DNA of 64,000 nt from NCBI RefSeq assembly GCF_963675165.1, contig NC_087378.1, positions 2,465,525 through 2,529,524 of the forward strand, read 5' to 3'. The notes beneath the pieces are model-generated. The model searched no databases. It was not told the origin of the DNA and was given only the letters and a program-made list of their open reading frames with translations. This document shows, in pieces, positions 20,971-33,000 of the stretch. The position numbers and the translations under genes are program-made. Source of the stretch: Halichondria panicea. Its lineage: Eukaryota > Porifera > Demospongiae > Suberitida > Halichondriidae. Position 1 is the stretch's first letter. Every line of letters begins with the position of its first letter.

Positions 20971-23900
20971 TCATTTCTTGTGTCTCTTTGCTCTAGCTTG
21001 CTTAGGACCAGGCAATTTCCTATGAGAGAAAAATGACCCGCTGACAGCTAGGTGTGTGTAAATAAAGCTGTACCTTTTACTTGGTTTAGGTGTACACTTT
21101 GTCTTGGGACAGTCCCTTCGTTTGTGCTCCAACGAGCCACACACATGACAACCAACACTGGCCCTGGAGAGGAAATTTATTATGTATGAACACCACAAAA
21201 AGTATCTTGTCCTGTAAGACAGTATAAATCCTATGCGACATCAACACTATTCTATACAGCACTCCTGATGGGTAAAAGGTTATTAACCCGAGGTGCGTGG
21301 GCGGCCACAGGTTATAGTTTTTGTTGGTTTGTTTGTTTGTTTGTAATTTGTGAATCTACTCACCTGGATGCCACAGCACTGCATTTACAGCATGGATAGC
21401 CTTCACATAACAAGTTATTAGTTTTAATAGTGGCAGAATTTGATGTTAAACCTTCGTTGTCAAATAAAAACGAGCAAAAGCTAAGAAGCTTGTGACTGGG
21501 TCTGCTTACCTGGATGCTCTAGCACTGCGTTTACAACATGGGTAGCCTCCACACAACAAGTTAGTACTTTTAATAGTGGCAGCTTTTGGTGTTAAAGCTT
21601 CGTTGTCTAGTAAAAGCGAGCAAAATGTAGCTTGAACAGAACTAGGCACATGCATTATTTTATAACTTTAAATAATTTTATTTTATAACTGAAGTGATCT
21701 TGTACCAGGAACAAAGGAACAGGGTCACTAAAGTAGAAAGCTATAATTATAGCTCCTGCTGCTTAGCCATGTTAGCTGACTGGGATCCTACTCCATGCAG
21801 GACCTGGGAGCCACACTTCTCTGAGACTCCAGGCTTCTTTGCTGTGATCCCAATCCACAGTGCATATAATTATAATACCACTACCTGTTTCTCAAATGTT
21901 TCAGCATGCCTCCAGTCTGGTTTAGTTTTCAGTAGTAATTGCTCCTGAGCTGCTGTACTATACTAGACAGTTAAGTCATACATGATAACAACATCACTAC
22001 ATGCACTGCATTCAATCATATCACCAGCCGAGGGTTTGCACTTTAGTCATAGATAGTAGAGGAAGGGGATTAGAAACACAGGCAATTAGCACTATTTCAC
22101 ACGGACCGTCCTCAATTATAGCCGCGACCATGGATGCAGCTTAAAGTGCTGAGCTTGCAATAAACTTTTTGTGCACTAATGGCAGTTTATGCTAAACTAA
22201 AAGCTTAAGCAAGCTTATGATCATGCATAGACAACAATGAACAATCAATAAAAGGTATAAGCATGATCTAAACATAATTATACATGAATTATCAATGTTC
22301 TTCCAGTGATTTCTCAGTCCAAGTTCTCGCCACACATCGACACTGCGGTGACAAAATCAGAGCATGAATAGTGATTTTCAAAATCTAATGGATTGGAAGC
22401 AATAATATGGACATTGATCTTTAATATTGCCGAGTCTCGAATATAAACTCAGCTTAGTTATGGAGATACTACCCCGCAAAGATGGCTAGTGGAAATCAAC
22501 AAATCGGTCAATAACTCAAGAAGTATGATATCCCCACTTCCAATATATAGCTGAAGCAATAAAATACCATCATGTACTACTACTGTGACCATTCATTTAC
22601 AATAGATGCAATTCATAAGTCAGTTCTTACCCCACAAATAAAAAGAAGAAGCTAAGTGTTGTAAAATCTTCAATTTTTGTGTGCTACCAAGAGTGAACAT
22701 GACTTCTAGCTAGTAAGACAAATTTTAGGGCTATTCATACATTTACTTACCTAGTATCCTCTCATTTGCTTCTTTTCAAAAGCTTCTCTTGACCTCAAAA
22801 CCAGTAAAATCACACCTCAAGGTGTCTATTGGTTGCCACGCGCACGGTCCCAGAGGCCTTACGTTGCAAGCATAAGCTCACGTGATCCCGTTTCCAATCC
22901 CCTTCCTCTACTATCTATGCTTTAGTGCTCTAAATTTCGATTTATTGAACTCTTGTGAGGAAAAGGGTATCCTGGCTACCAAGAGACACCGAAATAGAAT
23001 CTACACTGTAAATCATACATACTTCTGTCCACACTGATGATCTGGGAGCTCACACTTGTTGCATGTGGCACAATGAACACGCCCTGCATGGAACAAATGA
23101 TGATGTCATCATTAACCTTACATGTATATAATGGGGTGTGGTTTTAGTTCATCTACCAACCTGGTTTGACACACTCTCCACACGAGAAGCAGTGGCTGTA
23201 TTGTCTCCCATTCTGTACGTTGAAGGAAAAAAATTCTCAACAAAAACCAACGACGTATTTTTTGGCACAATAAATTATATTATGTACATGTACAATGAAA
23301 CTTTGTCGACAGGGACCACCTATGGGCTCCTGGAGCAAATAAGCACCGGTGGCTACAAATGTTATTGCAATGAAGCAGTGGCTCGTCAAAATTAATACTG
23401 TAGCAGGGAAATTTTTACTCAATATAGAGAGGAGCCTTGCAGTCAGGTGTAATTGTGTTGCATCTGATGCTGGAGGTACATGTACCTTTGAAGTGCAGCT
23501 GTCACAGGTATTGCAGTGAGTGTTCTGCTTGGCCACGTATTTGTTACACGGGACACAGAGTCGATAGCCTTTGGTAGCTGGCAGCTTCAGGCCTGGCTGA
23601 GGTAGGTTGGTGAAGATCCGTACAGGAGATGGGTTCTTAGCAGTGTCCGAGAAATGCTTGTGATTGTCATACGTCACCTGGAATGAAGACGTTTATACTG
23701 ATACAGTGTAGGTACAGTTTTATTATTAATGACTTGAGAAATGTGACGGCTAGAATCTAAAACAAGAATTGAAGCACAAACACCAAAGCCTGAAACAGCA
23801 GTTATATAATTATGTGTACAGTACCTGGTAGTCCATCATCCATAGTGACGGGAGGGTATCAGTCACATGACTCTCCATGAAGTAAGGGAATACCAGGAAT

Positions 23901-25388
23901 GTGGTCAGGTCTAGTGAAACACATTGATCACAACGGAAAGCAACCGTTTAGCATAATATTGTATTGGCCACTATTCTGTCAAACATTGTAATAGCTATAT
24001 GCCGTTGATTTAGACAGGACCTATTATCACTTACCACCTCCAGCCATTTTCCATAGTCCCTGCAATCCAGCAGCCAGCACTGTCGCTAGCCCTCCAAACG
24101 GAGGGTCCACCACAATGGCCACCTTCCCTGGGGATGAGGTTAGGAACTCCTCGCAGACCTTCCTTCCTCCTTTCTCGTAAAAATGGGAGGTAAACATGTT
24201 GAACCTTTGGAATTTCTCCACTGAGAAAAATTGTGCCTATTCAAAAGATAAGAAGACAATGCTTAGGTGAACGACATGGACATACAATAAATGATGTACT
24301 CACATATCTGTGATCAATGTCCAGTAGCAGCGAGTGAAAGGTTTCGGAACAGGATAGAGTCTCATGGAGTCTACAACAAAGAAGAATTATTGTAATAATC
24401 ACAGACAAATAACTACTAAATGTTAGCAGGGAGGATGGCCATGACAATACCTTGGAGTTCCCACACATAGAACATGTGTGTAATCCAGTCTGGTCAGCTC
24501 ACGAACAAACAGTTGAAGAAACGGTTTGGAGAAATAGAATTGCTGCAAGGATAGCATCACGTCATTAAATGCACCACTTGGTAGACCCCATAATTCTTTT
24601 CCTAAACTAAAACAATGCTTCAAGCTGACAACCCTAGCACATTCAATGATACAAGAGGCAAAACACCTTATCCACACAATAGCAAATACAAGGGAAAACC
24701 AGCCCACCCATCATAAGTTGAAAAGCATAATAAATATTATAAGCCTTATCAATACGACCAGGAGTACAGGGATTCGGAATATAGACTATACATGCAACCA
24801 CGCTAGAGCACTCACTGCTTGAGATTTCCTATCGTCTACAGGGGTGATCAATTTGGTGGGCTTGAGCAAAACTTCATCACTGATTTCTTTCGTAAGAAAG
24901 TGTCCTGAATGTGACATGAGATCAGACTCAAAGAACAGTATACTACACTGGTAGCAGTAATATCGTTGAGTGGGTGGAAGGGATTGTGCAGCAACTAGAG
25001 ATGACTGGAGCTTGAGCCGGTTGATTTTTGGCTGACTCTCTCTGAAAGTAGACATCCACCTGAAATGTTCACAATCATAAATATTGATCAGGGGAATATA
25101 AACAATACCTTTGACTTTTCTCTTCTGAAATGGGTTCGTCAGCCCAGTGGAAGAATGGACAGCCTTTTCTGTTCCGATGAACCGAGCAAACGAAGAATTT
25201 CCTTGGCTCTTTACTGGCATAGTACCTCTCAAACAGTAGGGTAGGTCCTGAAGATAGGTTTTGAGCTAGATCATTTAATACTAAACTATGGAGATTGAGA
25301 GTAGCTTACCATGAGGACAGAAAGGAATTTCAATGTCCAGTGAACCCAGTGGCAATGCTTCAACACCAAATCCTCTAGGTTTATCCAT
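20971..25388 (-). CDS. ZCCHC4: ZCCHC4-type 28S rRNA N6-adenosine methyltransferase
   Basis: Twelve exons (minus): 25388-25310, 25247-25109, 25059-24816, 24542-24451, 24370-24304, 24236-24035, 23910-23825, 23677-23486, 23212-23161, 23083-23023, 21163-21074, 21019-20971. All joins keep phase and give 450 residues. Known role of the family: it places m6A on 28S rRNA in the nucleolus. Seen here: an N-terminal GRF-type zinc motif (FCPHGPTLLF, then CSVHRNRKGCPFF), a C2H2-like part (YCYQC...HSGH), a methyltransferase core with LCVGTPR (SAM-binding strand), LLLDIDHRY and the catalytic DPPF (residues 251-254), a cysteine/histidine-rich block (YRLCVPC to LPDHQCG), the zinc knuckle CHVCGSLEHKRRDC and a basic tail ending in RHKK. 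Gene length and order match human ZCCHC4. Intron 10 (about 1.9 kb) is the only long one and holds a MITE and a doubled segment. It is divergent from the rhotekin-like gene. Confidence 0.95.
21357..21625 (-). repeat. Doubled segment in ZCCHC4 intron 10, each unit with a donor site
   Basis: Two diverged direct copies (about 21357-21480 and 21505-21625) share ACCTGGATGCCACAGCACTG versus ACCTGGATGCTCTAGCACTG and TTTTAATAGTGGCAG. On the gene's strand each unit ends in a good donor (GCATCCAG|GTGAGT and GCATCCAG|GTAAGC) after an open stretch reading GYPCCK. They could be old duplicated cassette exons. No clear acceptor was found and exon 10 joins exon 11 without them. Confidence 0.45.
22048..22919. 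mobile_element. 872-bp element of family M7 with 7-bp target-site duplication
   Basis: The ends are 30-bp inverted repeats (CATAGATAGTAGAGGAAGGG and its inverse CCCTTCCTCTACTATCTATG). The 7-mer CTTTAGT abuts both ends (22041-22047 and 22920-22926). No transposase frame is visible. A shorter relative is at 51179-51487. The element lies in ZCCHC4 intron 10. Confidence 0.9.
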
Positions 25389-25593
25389 ACGGTCAATGAT
25401 GATGTGATACAGAGCTATTAAAATAAATTCAGCCTTGCATGCTCTCAGTGATTTGCATAAACAGTACCACGTGGCATGGTATGTGGGCGTATCTCGTTGA
25501 TCTTGTGTGATCCAATCGAAACTCTTGCAAAAGTCACATGTAATGTTTTTGAATATTAACGCGGAAAGCTTTACAATCAAGATTTACAAAGCA
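25389..25593. promoter_or_regulatory. Divergent promoter of ZCCHC4 and the rhotekin-like gene
   Basis: Only 205 bp separate the two start codons. The gap contains a perfect E-box palindrome CCACGTGG (25467-25474) and a CCAAT box (25512-25516). No TATA box is placed convincingly for either side. Confidence 0.6.
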
Positions 25594-28500
25594 ATGGCTG
25601 CACCGGTACCCAAGAAGAGACTGTATCCCTCCCTGGATGAGGTGTCCGGGAAACGCAAGCACTCTAACGGCAAGGAGAACCTGCCCGTGACCCCATTAGC
25701 AAAGAGAGCTAAGCTGCTGCAGGGAACCCCAGTCAGGGTGAGAAGCATACACTGACTGTTCGTACACACCATCGGCATCCTGTATGATATATGGGCTGCA
25801 CTTAACTAAAATAGGTTACCTTTTAACTCAGTAGTGTACGGTTATAGATCTAGAAGGGTAGATGAACAGTGATTCAGTCTATTTAATAGTGGAAAGTTGT
25901 GATCATTCTGTGCACGTACGTGGTACACAAATGCACAGGTTCCACGGTGTATGGACCTTGTACACTATCCAGTATTGTATAGTGGGTAAATTTGGCGAAT
26001 GAGGCAATTGAACTATTGTTGTTTTTAATTTGACGATCATGCTGCACTGCATGGCATGCGATATACTGGGACTGAGAGGCCGAGGAGTCAAACTAAAACA
26101 TTGGCGACTCTCACCTTGATTTGCCAAATTTACTCGCTATATACACGGTGCCTACTGTTAAATAGTAGTTACAATATAAACTAGCCTACAGGATCACTAA
26201 GGAGTGGCATGTCAAGAATGCCAACAATCTGTGACATTTATACACAGTCATGTTTATTAAATCTTGGCTCATGTCCAGGCTCGTCCTATAAACCCAGCCG
26301 TAAACTCTCTTCAGTCAAGAATTGAGCTCGAGTACAAGATTCGTGATGGAGCGGCCAAACTGTTACAGGCCAGTAAGAATTCTCGACAGTCCGTGGAAGC
26401 CTCCAAAGGATTGTTTGTCTCCAATGCTAAGATCATAGCACTCATGAGAGAGATGCAACAGATGAAGGAGAATGTTGTCAAGGGCAACAGGTAATTGTTG
26501 AGAGTACATGTGCGCCTGTGTGAAATTAAATGGTTGCATTAATTTTGTTGTTTCAGTGATGAACCGTCTCCATGCAAAGCAAAGATCGCAATTTCAGGTG
26601 TGAATTTTGTGTGGCAATTTGGTATAATGTGCTGACAGGAGCACTTCTAGGCTGATATAATTATTATTACATGTTGTTCTTACTACAGACGTCAGGATTC
26701 CTCTCGAGTGGAGGGAAATAGACAATGCTAAAGCCAAAGCAGGTACTGTTCAACACTAAATGGCCAACAACTACCATGTAGCGCGAAGTTTTCGAGGAGC
26801 TTAAATTATCGCTGTTTTTGTGGTTTAACAATCTTCCATTTGACCAAAATAGCGCGAAATTCTATTCAACGAAAATTAATGGTTTTAGAGACCCATGAAA
26901 TTATATTTAATCTCTTCGTGCACCTACAGATACCCATTACGGAGTGTTCTGTCTGTTCAAGATGGGTAACCAGGTGATGGACTCGTCCACGCTGGCAAAC
27001 GTTGACAGGACCACTATGGACATTGTGTTCAGGGACACCATCATATTGTGAGCTGAGAGCCTATTCTTGAACATGTATTGAGTTGTCATGATCTCGTGTT
27101 TATTGAGTGGCATCAGTACATAATTATGTACTCTTATATGCAAGCCATAGTTCCCTTTGTATGTACAATGCGTGTGTGTTACATGTGCTTAAACGTCTAT
27201 GTACCTCATTTCTCAGCCCTGAAATGGTTGGTCCTGACTTCAGTCTGGAGGTGGAGGTGTATTGCTCAGTACCAGTAGAGGAGATCTCTGCTAAATCATC
27301 CACTCCCATCAGGATGCTCAAGAAGCTCAGGTCCAAGACACAGGTAAGTCTTACTTGTTGGCATACACTGACACACGTGTATCAAATTGGTGTGTAGTAC
27401 TTACTGAAGCCTATATACATGTGCTTGTTTTTGATGCCTGCTACGTCATCATGTATATTTGCTACATTCATGATATCCAACGAAACTTCCCCTAAAACTC
27501 TCCCTTTTGCAACTCTTTTTAGTCATACCTTCATGTACAACTGTTGGTTTTCTTCCTCCCCAGGACAAAGTTGATGGGTCCCCTGCTCCCCAGCCCACTA
27601 TCCCCTCCTCACCCTACACCCCACGTCCATCTTCTGTCAGTCCCTCTCATCGCTTTGTACTCGCCGGACATGCACACCTCACAATCAAAGATGTCTCCAA
27701 CTCCTGTCGGTGGGTATTCTTGCATTACATGTTGGTACTCACTTACCGGCCTACGAAATAGAACTAGAGAATGTTCCGTTAGTACAACATGGACATGTAC
27801 TGTGTACGATTGGCTAAAAAATTTTTTAACCTCGATATTTCCATGGACATGTACTTATATTTGTTAATTTCCCAGGACGTATATCTTGAAACGTGGCTCG
27901 GTTGGTGCGAGTGGCACTGCCTCCACTGGTAATGATTCGACGTTGCTCCCTCTTTGGGGCCAGATATGCTGCACCCTCATGGCAGAGCCTGCTTGTGCTA
28001 GTGGAGTCAGGAAAGATGGATTTGTCAACTTACATGTACGTAAGACTCTAGCAACATACAGTATTGTTAATACACATGTGATGGCGTCTAAAAGAAGCTA
28101 TCAGGGTCACTTTGTGGTGTACTGACCGTTGATCTGCCCTCTGTAGCGTATGATTGGTGGTCTACCTGACTGGACACGACTGTGGTGTGTGGTGAGACGG
28201 CATCACCTCCGGTACTGGGTGTCTCCTGAGGACGTGGGCAAGAGAGACCTAACCTACCAACTTGATCTTACCAAGGTATGTACATGTACACTACATGTAT
28301 AAGTATGTAGTGTGTTGAGAGTGTACAAATGTTGTTGTCAACCTGCTGGTGTACATGTAGTTCAATTGTACTTTAATTACGAGAGTTAGGCCTAGAGCAG
28401 CCTCTTTCCCAGGCCGACTTTGGAAAAAATGTTTGACCTATAGCGTTACGTACTTAAACAACGGGTTTACAATCCATTACATGTACCACATACGCTAGTA

Positions 28501-29036
28501 CACTAGTATCAGTAATTTATTGTCTCAGCTAGTGCACTCTTTACACACAGGCAATGACAGTGGAGCCTGCTCCTCGACTGTCCATTCGCCGTCCCAATGT
28601 GCTGCTGCTCAAGGACAGCAGCAACGAGTATTTTGTTGCCTTTGAGTCCAAGGAAGAGAGAGCAGAATGGATGGACACTCTCAAACAGGTGTGTGTACTT
28701 ACCGGTGGTTCCTGGAATTAAAATGTACTATATAACTGTTGCGTCCGAGATAAAGGCACACTATCTACGTGATCTGATGTCTTGTCATACAGTAGCATTT
28801 TAACAGAGTAGCAGCTCATTCTTGTATTTTTTTATTGCTGATTGTATCACATGGGTACTTTTTTGCAGTCAATTCTTGATATGAACGTGTGGAAGTCCTC
28901 TTGTGAATTTGTCATCCCTGTGCCCCAGAGCAAGTTCTACACCGAGTCCCCTAGTGTAGAGGAGCCTGTGAGATGGCAGTCTGATGTAATTACTACGGTT
29001 ACTGTCCCAGGGCTGAAATCTGAGACAACACTTTGA
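25594..29036 (+). CDS. Rhotekin-like Rho effector (HR1, anillin-homology, PH)
   Basis: Eleven exons: 25594-25737, 26279-26490, 26557-26597, 26689-26742, 26930-27047, 27217-27343, 27564-27709, 27876-28035, 28147-28275, 28551-28688, 28869-29036; 478 residues, all in phase. Family role: rhotekin binds GTP-Rho through HR1 and links it to septins and cytoskeleton; anillins are relatives that act in cytokinesis. Seen here: a basic N-terminus (KRKHSNGKENLP) resembling nuclear/anillin-type signals; HR1 at about 49-118 (KIRDGAAKLLQAS, EASKGLFVSNAKI); anillin-homology part from DVRIPLEWREI through GVFCLFKMGN and FSLEVEVY to GHAHLTIKDVS; and a PH domain from WTRLWCVVRRHHLRYW to EERAEWMDTLKQ. I chose Met 25594 because the upstream in-frame Met at 25507 lies in the promoter gap. 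The HR1-AHD-PH order fits rhotekin better than anillin, which lacks such a compact HR1. Confidence 0.9.
25974..26149. mobile_element. Family M8 MITE in rhotekin-like intron 1
   Basis: The left end GTATAGTGGGTAAATTTGGC pairs with the right end GCCAAATTTACTCGCTATAT. The same left part, AATTTGGCGAATGAG, occurs in the copy at 50751-50906. It has no coding capacity. Confidence 0.75.
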
Positions 29037-29587
29037 GTTTTAAACACAATCTAACGTTTTTAGAGCTGTAGGTATTCAATAATGTTCATGTTGTTAGCCG
29101 CTATCACGTTGTGTACATGTGTACTAGTCACTCTAGTGTCACTACATAGTTTGTGTGTAGCTCATGATTGTGATATTTGCTGCAATTTTTCTCACATGTG
29201 ACACGTTAGTCACACTTATCTTTACGTTTAATTTGTTGCACTGTTGGAATTTAAAATTAATATTATAATTATTTTGCTGATTCTGATTGTACAATTGCTG
29301 GCTGTATGTAAGTGACGCATCATGTACATGCATAATTTATGGTGTACTGTACTAGCTATTATAGCTGACAAAAAATAAGCATGTCCCATAGCTTGTCTCT
29401 GACACATTACAGCCTTTCATTGCTAATGTACTTCCATCAGTGACATTTTCACAACACTCCAGTCTTATAATACAGTATTGCATGTGTCTACTTTCCATCA
29501 GCTATATACATATATTAAACTCAAGTAGATCGAAACTAATACTGAAGTAAATAGCGTGGAATACATAAAGGATCTCTACAATTCAAG
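29037..29587. other. Intergenic stretch after the rhotekin-like gene
   Basis: AT-rich 3' flank. AATTAATATT and similar runs around 29250 could carry polyadenylation signals, and AGTCACTCTAGTGTCACTA is a weak palindrome. I see no gene. Confidence 0.5.
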
Positions 29588-29842
29588 ATGAACAATGGAT
29601 ATCAAGGATTCGATAATAACTCAAATAACAACAACATGCGCAGCAACAACAATACGTCTGCTATGCTCTGCCAATGTATGACTTGGATGCTCATTTGTGC
29701 TACCTGCCCATTTAGTGTGCCCATACTGTTCATGATGTGCTGTTTGCAAGGAACCTTCCCAATGATGGGGGATTTCATGCCACCTGGACTCGGCTCAGAC
29801 CCAGAGGCTCCAGAAATATCTGATTACTCAGGGACTGTATGA
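29588..29842 (+). CDS. Small Asn-rich, Cys-rich hydrophobic protein (84 residues)
   Basis: A single open frame starts in a good context (AAGATGAAC). The N-terminus is rich in Asn and Ser (residues 1-24). It is followed by a hydrophobic stretch with six cysteines (MLCQCMTWMLICATC to MMCCLQG) long enough for one membrane segment, and an acidic tail (DPEAPEISDY). It resembles small tail-anchored or palmitoylated cysteine-rich proteins in layout only. It lies between the convergent rhotekin-like gene and NAGK, plus strand. The ending TGA is followed by AT-rich sequence with AATAAAATAG near 29960. I do not recognise a family; it may also be the last exon of a larger gene. Confidence 0.4.
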   Translation: MNNGYQGFDNNSNNNNMRSNNNTSAMLCQCMTWMLICATCPFSVPILFMMCCLQGTFPMMGDFMPPGLGSDPEAPEISDYSGTV

Positions 29843-30031
29843 TCGATAATTATGAATATTCATCGTTTGTACTGATTCCACTAAACTAAAAGTCTGATGT
29901 GTATACAATCATTTTTGTACAGCAATTTTGAAATTGGGTATAGTAATTATAAAAGACAAAAAATAAAATAGGCTAAGAAGTTTAACACGAAGTACATGTA
30001 CCTGCATATTCAACACTCGATCTTATGCAAA

Positions 30032-33000
30032 TCAAGTTGGTTTGTAATGAAACAGCACGTTGACATTAGCTGCGTGGTCCATCGTGAGAGAGAGGCCAGC
30101 TGCCTTGGCTCCTAGAGCAGCTGCTCCTACTGCAGAGGACACACCCTCTTTCAGGCTCACCAGGGTAAACTCAACTCCAGTGTCCGATAGTGCAGACAAA
30201 AAGCCTGGCAGAAACAAAGTAGAAGTATCTTGTTATAATAATTATACGTAAAGAGAGGATATTGCGAGGGAAATGTCATAATCAAATTTCATTGTGCTAG
30301 AAATAGAGGTTATAATAATAAACATAATAGGGGTGAGCGGCGAGTCCCTTAGTTAGTCATTAACGTTGGTCGGTGGTGTGTATGTCATGGGCTGGCATAC
30401 GATATTTGCTTTTGGGACTCACCAATTTCTACGTGAGTCAATAAAAAGAATAGTAAGTAGTATGATAAAGAATAAAGATATGAATAGCGACAAAACAAGC
30501 AATAAGGAGGGAGCGAGAGCGACAGGCAAGATCCTCAGAAACAGCTAAAAAGAGGAAAAGGAGGCTTGCTAGACCCAGAGAAAGATACAGGGCACACAGG
30601 AGCAGCAGGAAGTGAAGGTAACTACCTCAAAGATAGCCAGCAGAAAGTGGCCAAAACATTATTAAGAGACTCCAGAGGCCACACAGGCACGCTTGAAGCA
30701 ACACAGGAAGATCGAGGCATACAGATGTGAATCCCGATATGCCTCTATTCGAACAATCTGCTTTTCAATCCAAGATGCTGAGGAGATGTTTATATCTGCA
30801 GTCATGCCCATCTATCGATTACCACTTGGACAATATGAATACACGCAGGCCATGTCATCAACCTGCCACAAGATGTGGTGTCATTTGCACAATCTCTTCC
30901 AGCAGAGTTGGATGCGTCGCTTGCCCCATGGCGCTTGCGTCACCCTAGTTATTGTCTTGCACTAACCTTCCTTCAGAAGATCCCAAGCTTTTATTAGTAC
31001 TGTTCCAATGGCAACTATGTGGAGACCTCCGGGCTCACACAGCAAAGACTGTTAGAACAACAACAGTGGACATAATGTTTTTGCTGGAACAGAAATGAGC
31101 CTTACTTTGTCAGCCTTTGGAATGAGAGTCCTGATGTGCCTTCCCAGCATTTGTCCAGCAATCCTGAACAGTTGAACAGCCAGTGGATCTCCAGTCTCTT
31201 GGGCCACTGTAAGCGAGTGAGTGTGAGTGTGCAGTGAAGAATGTACACATGTGTATGGAGTGGGGGGGTTGGGTCATCACATAAATACGAGGGTAAGTGT
31301 ACAGTGACAATAAATGTTGGATGCTCCCACACTATGTCTTACATTGAGCCAAGTCTTTGCAGAGAAGAGCCACTTTTGCTTTACTGAACTTCTCATAGAT
31401 ATGGGGCAGTATATCGAAGCGATCTTGCATCTAATGGCAGAAAGATAGTTAGTGAGAAGGATTCACAGAGCCAGCGTTAACTACTACATAACCGTCCCAC
31501 CATTTTTATATTCACTAACCTGAAATTTCTTCCAGATAAGATCTCTCACTGCTGTGACATCATGTTCACAGATCACAAACCCATCGTCATGGTCGTACAC
31601 GGTCTTCATGGCCCTCTGACTGATCCAATACCCTGCAGAGAGATGAACAGATAAGTATATTCAACAAAACTGGCATGTCTCGTCCAAATATCATATGGTA
31701 ATAATTATACATGTATAGGCCACGACAATCGAATTTTAATGCCGATAGATTGCGTTTCAATTATTCCAATAAAGAATGGCAATGGTTTATACACTACACA
31801 CTCCCATACCTGAGCCTTCGTCTCCCAACATGTGGCCCCACCCTCCACAACGAGGTGCCACGCCCCCGGATGGATTGAGCAGCTGGCAGTTGGAGCCGGT
31901 TCCTGATATCAGCACCATTCCTCCTATAGTACGGATTGATCAAATAGGTAACTGAGACACTATAAGGAGAGCCCATCTCAGTTTCATTGCATTGATAATG
32001 TGACTGTAATAGATACAGCATAAGACCGAGTGGTGTATGAAATATTTAGCCACAAGCCCGAGGGCAAGTTGAGTTGCCTGTGACCAATAGTACATAATAG
32101 ATGCAACACGAAGATTCTTATGCTATCATCATTATTATTTTATGGTTTTTAACACAACGACCCTTACCAAATCATGCCTTGAGGCTACGACTGTGTAATA
32201 ATAAAGGCCCTTGACCACAATCTACTATCGGGCCATAACACGGACGGGACTGTACGTTTTTAATACACGCTTGTTACCTTGTACAGGCTATTAGAAGTGT
32301 ATACAATATAGCTATTGTGATGCGATGTACACTGCTAAATATGATACTCACCACTGGAGAAGGCTGTAGCTATGGAGCCAAATGTGTCAGTGCAGACATG
32401 GTAGTGGGTGCTTGTGTGAGGGTACTTGTCCTTGAGGCCGGCTATGATCCTCTCTTGAGCTTCAGTCATCTCTCCTCCACTCAGCGACAAACCCTGAGCA
32501 TGAGGAGAATAAAGTTCATGTACAATGGTTCTACCTACAAGCTACAGTCATCTTTCCTTCACTTAGCAATAAACCCTGAGCATGAGGAGAATGAAGTCCA
32601 TGTACAATGGTCCTACCTACAAGCTTCAGTCATCTCTCCTCCACTCAGCTACAAACCCTGAGCATGAGGACAATGAAGTCCATGTACAATGGTCCTACCT
32701 ACAAGCTACAGTCCTCTCTTCTTCACTTCCTGCAAGCTACAGAACGCTTTTTGGGAGAAATCTGTTATGGCTTCTCAAGTCTATAGCATTAATTTGTTAA
32801 TCAGAAGTACGTAGATTCTTCATGTCATAGATGTAGCTATCTGAGTACCCCTTTAGGGGGCAAAGCTTACACATTAAAGCAACATTGATTTTTGTGTAAA
32901 GTTTCGGTAAAGAATGAGTTATAATTTGTGATCGACTTACAAGAGTAATGAGAGGAGTATTGGGGTCAACTCCTGCATCTTTCTTGGCCCGTGAGACCAT

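Noticed and set aside
22000-22950. Search for a transposase inside the 872-bp M7 element
   Set aside because: No frame above about 40 codons with a recognisable motif was seen; it is non-autonomous.
25507-25593. Upstream in-frame Met of the rhotekin-like gene
   Set aside because: It lies in the short divergent gap near the CCAAT box; the downstream Met has the better context and starts a plausible basic N-terminus.
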